Below are positions 26,091-35,193 of a stretch of DNA of 64,000 nucleotides, piece by piece. The stretch covers positions 1 to 64,000 of the forward strand of contig CAJOLC010000012.1 of NCBI GenBank assembly GCA_905235305.1, read 5' to 3'. The DNA comes from an uncultured Bacteroidaceae bacterium. GTDB taxonomy: Bacteria > Bacteroidota > Bacteroidia > Bacteroidales > Bacteroidaceae. A program made the translations under genes and the position numbers. How positions within the stretch are numbered: the first letter of the stretch is position 1; every line of letters begins with the position of its first letter. The notes under the pieces were generated by a model that was not told where the DNA came from, ran no database searches, and saw only the letters and a program-made list of their open reading frames with translations.

Positions 26091-29000
26091 ATGAAAAAGA
26101 AATTCAACAATACATTCTTGCATAAGACTTTGGGTATAAGTCTATGCATCATGGCTCTTCCCTGTCTCTGCGTGACAACTGCTTATGCGCAGGATGAGAG
26201 TGAAATAGGAGAAGAAGAGGTGGTTGTCAAGAGAATCACGAAGGCGAAAGAAGGGAAAACCTATGAGATGAAAGAGGTGAAGGGCATCGTGATTGACGAT
26301 GCGACTGGTGAGCCAATGGATGGTGTCCGCATTCAGGCATTGGGTTTGGAGAGATACTCGACCCTTACTGGAGAAGACGGCAGCTATAAATTGTCTATTC
26401 CGGTTTTCTCTGATGCAGTCTATGTCTATGCCGAAGGATACAATCCTTTGCAGGTCACGGTCAAGGATGGTGTAGCAGATGCTAACCTGATTTCTGTAGA
26501 CTTCAATAGTCCATTTACGGATGGGACGTCTATTATTTCCCAAAAGACGGTCTACTTAGATGAAAGCAGCAGCATCTCTGTTGACCAGGATATAGCAACC
26601 CTTCTTGCTGGTGATGTGCGCACAGTACAGCGTAATGGTGTCCCTGGCATGGGTTCTTATATGACCATTCGTGGTGTGAACTCCATTAATGCCAATACTC
26701 AGCCTCTTATTATTCTGGATGGCAACATGATTGATCCTCAGTATGATCGTGTGACGATGCACGAAGGCTTCTATAACAACCTTCTTGCTGGTATCGATCC
26801 TGAGAATATCGAGAGTGTTCAGGTCATCAAGAACGCAACTGCGCTCTATGGCGCTAAGGGTAGTAATGGCGTTATAATCATCAAGACCAAGCGTGGTAAG
26901 AGTATGGCCACAAAGATTGGTGTGCGTATCTATGGTGGTGTAGAACTTGCTCCCTCGACACTTAGCGTGCTCACTGGCGACCAGTACAGCGCATATTTGA
27001 GTGATATGGTCAGCACGGTTAAGAATATGTCTGCAAGTAGCCTTAGCACCTATCCTTTCCTGGACAAGAGTCCTTCTAACTACTACCGCAAGGTGTATAG
27101 CAATAATACAGATTGGCAAAAGGATATGTATCGCAGTGCCATGACTCAGAACTACAAGATTAATGTAGAAGGTGGTGATGAGGTTGGCATGTATGCACTC
27201 TCTCTTGGTTACGCTGATAGCAAATCAACAGGAAAAGGAACAGACTTCAGCCGTTTGAATCTCCGTTTCAATACGGACATTCAGGTCTTCAACAAAGTAC
27301 ATACCGGCTTGGATATTGCATACAATCAGGTGACCTACAATATCCTTGATAATGGTTGGAGTGAGGACTACAGCATGCAGAATATCGGCTCTACCAATGT
27401 CCTTGGACTTATTCAGGCTCCATTTATCAGCCCGTATTCTTATTATTACGATGAGACATCCAAGGCTCAGTTCTCTGGTGAACGTCTGGCTTTGTCGCAA
27501 GACTATGCGGGCAAATATGCCAGCAATAATAGTGCGAATTGGTTGATCAATCCCTTCCAATTCCCACTGAGGATAGGCAACAATGGTATCAATGAAGCTC
27601 TCCGCAATCCTTATTGGATTTTGGAGAATGCACCTGGCGAGAATAAGAACTACTCCCAGTGTACGCAGATTGACCTGAATGTTAGCCCGAAGTATCAGGT
27701 GACTAAGACATTCAGCATCAGCGACCGTTTCAACTTCCTGATGACACGTAACAGCGAGAAGTACTTCCTGCCTGTTAACGGTGCGACCAACTACTTCCTT
27801 GAAGATTTGGGTAATATCAATGCTGTTCAGAAGACTCTCTTCTCTAAGGAGACAACTCTGCAGAACGACTTACGTCTTGACTGGGGTAACATTTATGGAG
27901 CCCACACAGTCAATGTCTTTGGTGGGTGGCGTTATAATAACTATTCCTACAGTTATAATTACATGCGTGGTTATAACAACGAAAACGATAAGCTGCCTAT
28001 CATGAATAAGAACATGGCATACCTCAATTATGACGGAGCCAACGACAACTGGATTGACATGGCGCTCTATGCAGATGCCAACTATAATTACTCGAACCGC
28101 TACTTTGCAGATTTCACGCTGAGTATGCAGTCCAGCAGCCGTTTCGGTAAAGACACCAAGGCTGGTCTCAAGATGTTCGGAGTCAGCTGGGGTATCTTCC
28201 CCTCCATTCAATTGGGATGGCTCATTACCAACGAGAAATGGTTCCCCAACACAAAGGGTGCCATCAACTATCTTAAGTTGACTGCAGGCTTTGACCAGAG
28301 TGGTAATGACGATCTTGATTACTATGCTGCCCGTACTTACTGGGAGAGCATGAAGGTTACCAACAATACGGTAGGTCTTTATCTCAACAATATTGAGAAC
28401 AGTACTATCCAGTGGGAGACCACAACGAAGTGGAATGTGGCCTTGCAGGGTGTGTTCCTTAAGAACCGTCTTTCTGCTGGCTTTGACCTCTTCTGGAATA
28501 AGACGTCTGACCTGCTTACTATCAGGGAACTTCATTACCTGTCAGGTATGAAGAAGTATTGGACCAACGAAGGTGCTCTTACGAACCGAGGCTTTGAGTT
28601 CAATGCCAATGCCATACTCATCAACAAGAAGAATTGGAAGTGGGAGCTCGGTGCCACTTTGGGTCATTACAATAACAAGATCTCAGAGCTTCCCGACAGT
28701 CCCAGCAACTGGTTCAGAGTTGGCGACAAGCAGATTCATGGTTATACCAGCAGCATCTACGGTGTAGACAATGTCCTGACTGCAGTTGGCGAATCCGTCG
28801 GCAGTTTCTGGGGCTGGGAGACAGACGGAATCCTCAGGAGCGATGAGGAAGCGAGGTCTGCTGGTGCTCTCGGTTATCTGAAGTATCCTACCGGTCTTGA
28901 TGATGAGAGCAAGAAGTACTATGACTTCAAGGCTGGTGATGTCCGCTTTGTGGACCAGAACAACGATGGCGTCATAGATGAGCACGATAAGGTTGTCATT

Positions 29001-29510
29001 GGCAATCCCAATCCCGACATCTACGGTAACATCTTCAGCAGCCTGACTTGGAAGAACCTGCGTCTTGATGTCAACTTCAAGTACAGTCTCGGCAATGATG
29101 TGTACAACTACCAGCGCAGCAAAGTAGAGGGCCTGAATACGACTTACAATCAGACCACTGCTGCTTTGCGTCGATGGACGTACGAGAATCAGAATACTGA
29201 TATGCCCAAGGCTTGCTATGTGGACAGTGAGGACTGGCGCAACAATGAGCGCATGAGTGACCGCTGGATTGAGGATGGCAGTTATCTCAAGCTCCGCAAT
29301 GTGCGTCTGACCTATAAGGTTCCTTACAGCAACAGCTGGCTGCTCGGCTTGAAGGTTTGGGGCGAGGGCAACAACCTCTTCACCATTACCAAGTATCTGG
29401 GCACAGATCCCGAAATGAGTTGCCGCAACAGCAGCCTCTATCAAGGCGTTGACACTGGTCTTCTTCCCAGTGGTCGCAGCTTCAATGTCGGCGTTTCGAT
29501 TAACCTCTAA
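26091..29510 (+). CDS. SusC/RagA-family TonB-linked outer-membrane transporter (pair 2)
   Basis: 1139 residues. Signal peptide (about 1-33, AYAQ), an acidic stretch (ESEIGEEEVVVKR), then the carboxypeptidase-regulatory-like domain (VKGIVIDDATGEPMDGVRI), the plug (MTIRGVNSINANTQPLIILD; ATALYGAKGSNGVIIIKTKR) and the barrel. The plug motif is closer to the SusC consensus than that of pair 1. It ends NVGVSINL. Confidence 0.95.
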   Translation: MKKKFNNTFLHKTLGISLCIMALPCLCVTTAYAQDESEIGEEEVVVKRITKAKEGKTYEMKEVKGIVIDDATGEPMDGVRIQALGLERYSTLTGEDGSYKLSIPVFSDAVYVYAEGYNPLQVTVKDGVADANLISVDFNSPFTDGTSIISQKTVYLDESSSISVDQDIATLLAGDVRTVQRNGVPGMGSYMTIRGVNSINANTQPLIILDGNMIDPQYDRVTMHEGFYNNLLAGIDPENIESVQVIKNATALYGAKGSNGVIIIKTKRGKSMATKIGVRIYGGVELAPSTLSVLTGDQYSAYLSDMVSTVKNMSASSLSTYPFLDKSPSNYYRKVYSNNTDWQKDMYRSAMTQNYKINVEGGDEVGMYALSLGYADSKSTGKGTDFSRLNLRFNTDIQVFNKVHTGLDIAYNQVTYNILDNGWSEDYSMQNIGSTNVLGLIQAPFISPYSYYYDETSKAQFSGERLALSQDYAGKYASNNSANWLINPFQFPLRIGNNGINEALRNPYWILENAPGENKNYSQCTQIDLNVSPKYQVTKTFSISDRFNFLMTRNSEKYFLPVNGATNYFLEDLGNINAVQKTLFSKETTLQNDLRLDWGNIYGAHTVNVFGGWRYNNYSYSYNYMRGYNNENDKLPIMNKNMAYLNYDGANDNWIDMALYADANYNYSNRYFADFTLSMQSSSRFGKDTKAGLKMFGVSWGIFPSIQLGWLITNEKWFPNTKGAINYLKLTAGFDQSGNDDLDYYAARTYWESMKVTNNTVGLYLNNIENSTIQWETTTKWNVALQGVFLKNRLSAGFDLFWNKTSDLLTIRELHYLSGMKKYWTNEGALTNRGFEFNANAILINKKNWKWELGATLGHYNNKISELPDSPSNWFRVGDKQIHGYTSSIYGVDNVLTAVGESVGSFWGWETDGILRSDEEARSAGALGYLKYPTGLDDESKKYYDFKAGDVRFVDQNNDGVIDEHDKVVIGNPNPDIYGNIFSSLTWKNLRLDVNFKYSLGNDVYNYQRSKVEGLNTTYNQTTAALRRWTYENQNTDMPKACYVDSEDWRNNERMSDRWIEDGSYLKLRNVRLTYKVPYSNSWLLGLKVWGEGNNLFTITKYLGTDPEMSCRNSSLYQGVDTGLLPSGRSFNVGVSINL

Positions 29511-29547
29511 ACTAAGAACAACAATACCTTTATTATAAAATACCATT

Positions 29548-31989
29548 ATGAAAAGGAAATCAATCATAAGCGTGTTATTGCTGAGCATGATGCTGGGTAT
29601 GTTCTCCACTTCTTGTCAGGACATGCTTTCCCCCAACAGCGAGCGTCACTCATATACTGTGGCCGACGACATCTTGTATTCCTATTGGGGCATTCTCAAG
29701 TCTTTGCAGAACATTGCCGAGCGTTATGTCATATTGAATGAATGCCGTGGCGACTTGGTAGATGCTTCACCTTATGTCAGCGACACGATTGCTGCCATTG
29801 TCAACTTCGACTTTGAGCCGGGAAACGAAAAGACGGAAGACGGAGCATGTGCTTACTTGAATATAAGAGACTACTACCATGTCATCAACAGTTGTAATGC
29901 ATATATCGCAATGTGCGATACCACCTATACTACGGGTACGTCTGAGAAGCAGATGCTCAGGGAGTACTCTCAGGTGTTGGCCATTCGTGCATGGGTATAC
30001 ATGCAGTTACTCTATGCTTACGGCGAGAATAAGCTTCCGTTCTATACTGAACCGATGCTTACTACTGATGATATCTCCGACTTCGTGGCAGACATGGACA
30101 ACCGCAAGAAGCTTACCATCGCGAATTTGGCAAGTGAGCTTGGTCCGGAGTTGGAAAAGATGGAGCTGGTGGAGTATAATTATGGCTTGCCCGAATATAA
30201 TAATTATGGTGACGCCAACGAGGGCAGTTCCCACTATATTTGCCATAGCAGCAAGTGCATGTTCCCCGTTTCCATCGTGTTGGGCGACCTCTATCTGCTG
30301 AGCGGCGATTATTCGAAGTCTGCTTACTACTACTACAGATATCTCAACACTGAGAAGTGCGGACCTCTGTCTACAACCAGATGTTACAGCACAGGCCTTC
30401 TTGACGACACTGAGGATCATCCGATATATTCTTACGATGAGTCCTTGATTCCTTATATGGAGAAGGAAGAGACCAACAGAAGCTCAGAGTCAATCACGTG
30501 CATTCCCAGCAACAAAGGTAAGCTTGAGGGTACGGTGCTGACCGACGTCAACCGTCTGTTTGGCTTCGAAGCTCAGATGCGTACCAGCAGTAGCGAGGGT
30601 GCCAGTGCATCGGTCACACTGAACCGTAATTATGAACGTGAGCTGATCCCGAGTAAGGGCTATGAGGCGCTTTGTGATGCCCAGACATACGAGATTTATG
30701 TTGGTAACAGAAACACGAGCAACGGTCGGTTCGAATGGGGTAACGCCACGACTCTCGAGGAGTTGCCCGGTGTGGGTGATGCCCGCAGATCATGGATATA
30801 CTACTACAATGGTGACCAATGGACTTTCCGTGTGGGTGATGACCTCCTCTACGGCAAGATGGTTTCGAAGCAGAATCCCTTGGGCGCTTATACGACGACA
30901 TATCCTGTCATCTACCGTAAGAGTACCGTATGGCTTCGTTTTGCCGAGGCCCTGAACCGTGCCGGCTATCCCAGCTATGCATTTGCCATCCTTAAGACAG
31001 GCCTTTGCAATAATATGCGTCAGTGGTATCCCACCGATCCCACGGAGCGTGGTTCTATCACGGGCAGTGCATATCCTTATTTCACGCCAACTGGAGAAGT
31101 AAATACTACTTCCTACATTGACTATAAGGTGAAAGATACATTGTTCGTATATATTCATCAGAGACCTGAAGGTTATGTTTACGTGCCCAGTGATTTTTTC
31201 GAGGAGGATGGCACGAAGCTGAAGACGTATCAGGAGCTGGAGGATTATCTGGTAAACGTCTATTTCCCGCAGGAGTATGAGGCTTCCCTCGAAACGGAAG
31301 AGCCCATGGAGGCTCCGCGCACCATCGATGATATCGTCAAGCAGAATGTTTATTGGCTTATTCCAAGCGATGATGCCATCAGCAACCAGCCTTACGAGGA
31401 TTGTGGTGTTGCGTGCTACTATCTCGACCTTCGCGAGGTGCGTCGTGCTGCCAGTGTGCCTTACCTCAACTTCGGTACTACTTTCTTCCGTGGCTCAGGT
31501 TTCCAGATGATTCACTGTAAGGAGCAGGGTAAGTTGCTGAACCGGGCTCGTGTCGTGGAGAACTATGGTGAGGGCACGAGTACCACGACCTATACTATGG
31601 GTGTGCATCAGCGTGGTTGTGGCTTCATTTGCTGGGACGACCCGATTGCATATCGCTCGTCATACACTTATGTGGGTATGATCCAGAAGAAGCTGAGTGA
31701 GGAACCTTACAATAAGGAGATTACCGAGAAGCAGATCTACGGTGACGAGGGTGACTACATGGAGGATGTCCAGAATGCAGTAGAGGACCTCATCATCGAC
31801 GAGATGGCTCTGGAACTGGCCTTCGAGGGTACGCGCTTCAGCGACCTTTATCGTGTGGCACATCGCCGTGACGACCCCGACTATCTTGCCAGGCGCGTGG
31901 CAAAGCGTCACACGGGTGAGATTGACGAGAAGCTCCGCAGCAAGCTTCAGAACGAAGACAATTGGTTCCTTCCCGTGCCTAAGGAATAA
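29548..31989 (+). CDS. SusD/RagB-family surface lipoprotein (pair 2)
   Basis: 813 residues, long for SusD proteins. Lipobox MFSTSC (Cys23). The N-terminal helices include LKSLQNIAERYVILNECRGD; the TPR-like helix is EYSQVLAIRAWVYMQLLYAY; the C-terminal block is IIDEMALELAFEGTRFSDLYRVAHR. A long insertion (about residues 290-620) separates the conserved N- and C-terminal parts. It is the last gene of the operon and is followed by a terminator. Confidence 0.93.
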   Translation: MKRKSIISVLLLSMMLGMFSTSCQDMLSPNSERHSYTVADDILYSYWGILKSLQNIAERYVILNECRGDLVDASPYVSDTIAAIVNFDFEPGNEKTEDGACAYLNIRDYYHVINSCNAYIAMCDTTYTTGTSEKQMLREYSQVLAIRAWVYMQLLYAYGENKLPFYTEPMLTTDDISDFVADMDNRKKLTIANLASELGPELEKMELVEYNYGLPEYNNYGDANEGSSHYICHSSKCMFPVSIVLGDLYLLSGDYSKSAYYYYRYLNTEKCGPLSTTRCYSTGLLDDTEDHPIYSYDESLIPYMEKEETNRSSESITCIPSNKGKLEGTVLTDVNRLFGFEAQMRTSSSEGASASVTLNRNYERELIPSKGYEALCDAQTYEIYVGNRNTSNGRFEWGNATTLEELPGVGDARRSWIYYYNGDQWTFRVGDDLLYGKMVSKQNPLGAYTTTYPVIYRKSTVWLRFAEALNRAGYPSYAFAILKTGLCNNMRQWYPTDPTERGSITGSAYPYFTPTGEVNTTSYIDYKVKDTLFVYIHQRPEGYVYVPSDFFEEDGTKLKTYQELEDYLVNVYFPQEYEASLETEEPMEAPRTIDDIVKQNVYWLIPSDDAISNQPYEDCGVACYYLDLREVRRAASVPYLNFGTTFFRGSGFQMIHCKEQGKLLNRARVVENYGEGTSTTTYTMGVHQRGCGFICWDDPIAYRSSYTYVGMIQKKLSEEPYNKEITEKQIYGDEGDYMEDVQNAVEDLIIDEMALELAFEGTRFSDLYRVAHRRDDPDYLARRVAKRHTGEIDEKLRSKLQNEDNWFLPVPKE

Positions 31990-32017
31990 ACGGCAACAGC
32001 CCATTCCATTCATAAGC

Positions 32018-32049
32018 AGAGCCGTCAGGATTCCCTGGCGGCTCTCTTT
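32018..32049 (+). terminator. Terminator of the fasciclin-SusCD operon
   Basis: An 11-bp stem with one G-U pair (AGAGCCGTCAG 32018-32028 / CTGGCGGCTCT 32035-32045), 6-nt loop, then CTTT. It lies 28 nt after the susD stop. Confidence 0.75.
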
Positions 32050-32082
32050 GTATACTCCGGACACCAATTATTTCTGGCGTTT

Positions 32083-32214
32083 GCCCCTTGCTCCTTGCCC
32101 CTTGCTCCTTTGTCAAAATGTAAGCGTTTCAGCCTTTTTGCTTACACGCAATTTTTCTCTTGACGCGTCAGAAACGCTTCTTGCTCCTTGCCCCTTGCTC
32201 CTTGCCCCCAAAGA
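32083..32214. repeat. CTTGCTCCTTGCCC repeats flanking a hairpin
   Basis: Two tracts made of tandem CCTTGCTCCTTGCCC-like units (32083-32110 and 32178-32214) flank a 67-bp segment whose AAGCGTTTC and GAAACGCTT form a 9-bp inverted pair. There is no coding signal. The rest of the 946-nt gap before 32936 holds the 22-bp array and a coding-like remnant, listed separately. Confidence 0.7.
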
Positions 32215-32406
32215 GAAAATAATGCCTTAAATCGCGGGCAATTTTGCAACCACCTCTGCCACAGGTTGTTGGAGCCATCTCAGCGCGCCGGCCTTTTTAC
32301 CGCAACTTACCATATTGCCAACTGCACATGGCAAAAACGGCCATTTCAACACAATATTGCACACTTTCCGGCGTAAAGTTTTCACCAAATCAGCATGGGG
32401 GAATTT

Positions 32407-32516
32407 CCAATGCATTATACTGCGTTTGCCAATGCATTATACTTCATCGGTCAATGCATTATATTGCGTCGGTCAATGCATTATACTGCATCGGTCAACG
32501 CATTATATTGCGTCGG
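32407..32516. repeat. 22-bp tandem array A3 (five units)
   Basis: Five units of exactly 22 bp (32407, 32429, 32451, 32473, 32495) with consensus TCAATGCATTATAYTGCRTC plus GG. The core ATGCAT is palindromic. The sequence differs from arrays A1, A2 and A5 but the period is the same. Confidence 0.95.
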
Positions 32517-32639
32517 CAAAATCGACGTAATGAGGGGGCTTTTTCGGCACTTTTCAATGTGTGCAATTTCTGACACTTTGACGGCTTTCCACGCATTTCT
32601 GCTTACATTATATTACATTGCTGACATCTCGCTGCCCCT

Positions 32640-32750
32640 TTGGGGCGTTTCCATGCCCGCATAAAAAGGGTAGGTTCGGAAGCAAAACTCGACGAAGCCA
32701 ATGCGAAGCTCGACGAAGTCAATGCCCATGTTAATCAAAGTTCGGCGTGA
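32640..32750 (+). other. Short coding-like remnant (coiled-coil heptads), possible pseudogene fragment
   Basis: One frame ending at TGA 32750 reads SEAKLDEANAKLDEVNAHV, a regular coiled coil encoded by two 21-bp direct repeats (32685-32705 and 32706-32726). No start, ribosome site or upstream domain is seen. It may be the tail of a lost gene or a chance product of the repeat. Confidence 0.3.
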
Positions 32751-32868
32751 ATCTTGATTTTATCCCCTCGGACACCAATATATCTCCATATCGATGCACG
32801 ACAGGTAAAATGTCGGTAAAATGGGGAATTTTTACCTTTATTATTAGTTCCATTAAGGTAAAAAGCCG

Positions 32869-32876
32869 TATCTTTG
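32869..32876 (+). promoter_or_regulatory. -7 box for the calycin-like gene
   Basis: TATCTTTG, 60 nt before ATG 32936, after an AT-rich stretch. The -33 region is not a clear TTG. Confidence 0.55.
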
Positions 32877-32935
32877 CAGCCAAATTAATGCATTTGCCTA
32901 ATCACAATCAAATCAAACTAAATTTTTATACCAAT

Positions 32936-34006
32936 ATGAAAAAGATTCTACTCTCGCTCGTTTGTGTATTCTCTTGCTTCAGCCTGATGGCGCAGAAGCC
33001 TCAATCCACCACCTATAACTTCAGCGAGAACGTCGTCTTTGTAACGGGGATTGACAGACAGACTCCCGTCACAAGCGATCCCATGACCTCTCAGCAGCAA
33101 GTCATCGAATCTCGCCTTGTCACTCTTCCTAATGCCTTCGTCATCGAGAACTTCACCATACCTGGCGGTTCCGAATTGAATCTTGGCAAAGTCACTCTGG
33201 AGGGCATCACCATCTTCACAGGCGAAGACGGACTTAAGACCATCTCCTACGAAGGTACTTATACCTTCGACGTGAGCAACCTCCCTATAGCTGTTCAGGA
33301 GCAGGCACGCGCAATGCTCACAGATGTACCTGTCAAGCTCTACGGCAAGTTCAAAGGTACAAAGCTCTATGCCGTATTCAGTATGGTCAGCGAGTATACC
33401 TCTGGCTCAACCAATCATAGAATGCTTGTGGCAGCCACCTACGGCACCGATGACTTTACATCCGAACCCGAAGGCACGGTCTATACCGAGTCCCTCGTCG
33501 TCACCATCAACGGTGAAAGCTCCGAGCCGCAGGATGCCGACATCATCGTCTCTAAGAACGAAGACGGCACCATCAACTTCAATCTCAAGAACTTTATCCT
33601 CGAAAGTGGCGGAAATGGCATGCCGGTGGGCAACATCTATGTAGAGAACATCCCTGCCACTGTAGGCAACGACGGCCTGACGCGCTTCAGCTTCAGTGAC
33701 AATATCTTCATCGAACCCGGCGATAAGGAAGGCTACAGCGAAGAAGATTGGCTTGGCCCGCTCATCTCTGAACGTGACGAAGACGGGAACCCCATAGGCA
33801 TACCCATCGTGCTCAGCGGCAAGTTGAACGACAACAAACTCTATGCCACCATCGACATCGACATGCAGACGACCCTCGGGCAGACCATCTATGTCGAGAT
33901 TGGCACCAACTACTTCAAGGAAGCCAAGCTGGGCGACGTCAATGACGACGGCCGTGTCGACATCGCCGACGTCGTGACTGTCCTCAACATCATGGCAGCG
34001 GAATAA
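32936..34006 (+). CDS. Secreted calycin-like protein with C-terminal dockerin-like repeat
   Basis: 356 residues. Signal peptide (1-20, SLMAQ), then two beta-rich calycin-like modules. The second is typical: DGTINFNLKNFILESGGNGM...VGNIYVENI, then a WLGPLISE loop, GKLNDNKLYATIDIDM. The tail GDVNDDGRVDIADVVTVLNI is a single dockerin-type calcium-binding repeat, common at the C terminus of Prevotella secreted proteins. The frame is open to 32747, but only ATG 32936 gives a signal peptide and fits the promoter. Calycin folds often bind lipids or small hydrophobic ligands; the ligand here is unknown. Confidence 0.75.
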   Translation: MKKILLSLVCVFSCFSLMAQKPQSTTYNFSENVVFVTGIDRQTPVTSDPMTSQQQVIESRLVTLPNAFVIENFTIPGGSELNLGKVTLEGITIFTGEDGLKTISYEGTYTFDVSNLPIAVQEQARAMLTDVPVKLYGKFKGTKLYAVFSMVSEYTSGSTNHRMLVAATYGTDDFTSEPEGTVYTESLVVTINGESSEPQDADIIVSKNEDGTINFNLKNFILESGGNGMPVGNIYVENIPATVGNDGLTRFSFSDNIFIEPGDKEGYSEEDWLGPLISERDEDGNPIGIPIVLSGKLNDNKLYATIDIDMQTTLGQTIYVEIGTNYFKEAKLGDVNDDGRVDIADVVTVLNIMAAE

Positions 34007-34048
34007 GCCGCCGCACCGCAGTAAAGACATACATATCCCTGTAGAAAG

Positions 34049-35176
34049 ATGAAAGCCCTCTGCCGAGTGTTACTGCTTGCACTGCTGCCTCTGAGGCTGC
34101 TTGCCCAGGTGGACACAGCTGCCATCATGCATCCGTCGGAGGACTTCGTCACTGCCTCCGTATGCATAGCAAGTGCAGGCGACGCCACCTACGCCAGTTT
34201 CGGACATGCCTGCCTGCGCCTTCAATGCCCATCGGCAGAACTCGACTACGTCTATAGCTACGAGGCGGAAGCTGCCGACGAGAACCTCTACAAGTTCTTT
34301 GCAGGCAAGCTCAAGATGCTCGTCATGGCTGTCCCTACCAGGATGTACGTGGCACAGTACGTGCGGGAAGGCAGAGGCGTCAGGGAGTACAAGCTCAATC
34401 TGCCCATACGCGTCAAGCAACGTCTGTGGCAGCAAATGGACGAGCGGCTCACCTATTCCCCCGTGCCACACGACTATGTGAACAATGGCTGCGCCATCTC
34501 ATTGCTCCGCTGGCTCGAAGATGCCATCGGGAAGGACAGCATCGAGTATGCACCATGGCCGGAGAAATACAAATGCTCGCGCGCAGAATTGACCTACGAC
34601 AGCATCACGAACGACTGGAGCCGCTTCATGTTGTCGACATTCATCGCCGGCGACATACACAGGATGGACATCGAGAATACGCGCAAGATGCTGCTGCCCA
34701 CGCAGCTGATTGAAGTGCTGCAAGGCGCAAAAGCCTTCGGCCAACCAATCGTCACGGACGAGTACGAGACATTGCTCGAAGCCAGACGCGCGCCACAGCA
34801 CTCCACGATTACCCCCTTCATGGTGGCAGTCTTCATCCTGCTCATCTCGCTCCTCAACCTTCGCCTGCACAACGTATGGCTCAGGTGGGCAGTGGTGCTG
34901 CCGTGCCTGCTGATAGGCACATTCGTGTCCTACCTCGTCCTCTTCTCCGCCTTGCCATGCACCGAATGGAGTGTGCTCGTCATACCATTCTGCCCGTTGC
35001 CCTTCCTCTTCTGGAAGTGGCGCAGATGGTGGGCATTGCCCTATGCCCTGATATGCATAGCATGGATAGTCGTAGTGCTGGTCTTCCCCCATCGCCTTGC
35101 CGACAATCCGCACATCGCCCTCGCCGCAGCCATGGCAGTATGCAACTTCGAAATATCAAAAATAAATAAACATTAA
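34049..35176 (+). CDS. DUF4105 (Lnb-like) membrane protein, possible lipoprotein N-acyltransferase
   Basis: 375 residues. Signal peptide or anchor (1-19) is followed by a periplasmic domain (about 25-250) with the DUF4105 signature GDATYASFGHACLRLQ and the Cys segment DYVNNGCAISLLRWLEDA. About four C-terminal membrane helices follow (about 253-365). DUF4105 contains Lnb, which N-acylates lipoproteins in Firmicutes; homologues are widespread in Bacteroidota. The conserved His and Cys are both present, so an acyl-transfer role is plausible but not shown. It lies 42 nt after the calycin gene and 17 nt before the PCMD gene, so the three probably form one operon. Confidence 0.75.
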   Translation: MKALCRVLLLALLPLRLLAQVDTAAIMHPSEDFVTASVCIASAGDATYASFGHACLRLQCPSAELDYVYSYEAEAADENLYKFFAGKLKMLVMAVPTRMYVAQYVREGRGVREYKLNLPIRVKQRLWQQMDERLTYSPVPHDYVNNGCAISLLRWLEDAIGKDSIEYAPWPEKYKCSRAELTYDSITNDWSRFMLSTFIAGDIHRMDIENTRKMLLPTQLIEVLQGAKAFGQPIVTDEYETLLEARRAPQHSTITPFMVAVFILLISLLNLRLHNVWLRWAVVLPCLLIGTFVSYLVLFSALPCTEWSVLVIPFCPLPFLFWKWRRWWALPYALICIAWIVVVLVFPHRLADNPHIALAAAMAVCNFEISKINKH

Positions 35177-35193
35177 ATAAATTATTATCTATC

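Noticed and set aside
15331..31989. Canonical polysaccharide utilisation locus
   Set aside because: SusC/SusD pairs are present but there is no glycoside hydrolase, lyase, sulfatase or sensor/regulator gene in or beside the operon, so a glycan substrate is not supported.
32244..32573. Frames of 109 and 71 residues over array A3 (HYIASVNALYC repeats)
   Set aside because: Low-complexity translation of the 22-bp units with no start signal.
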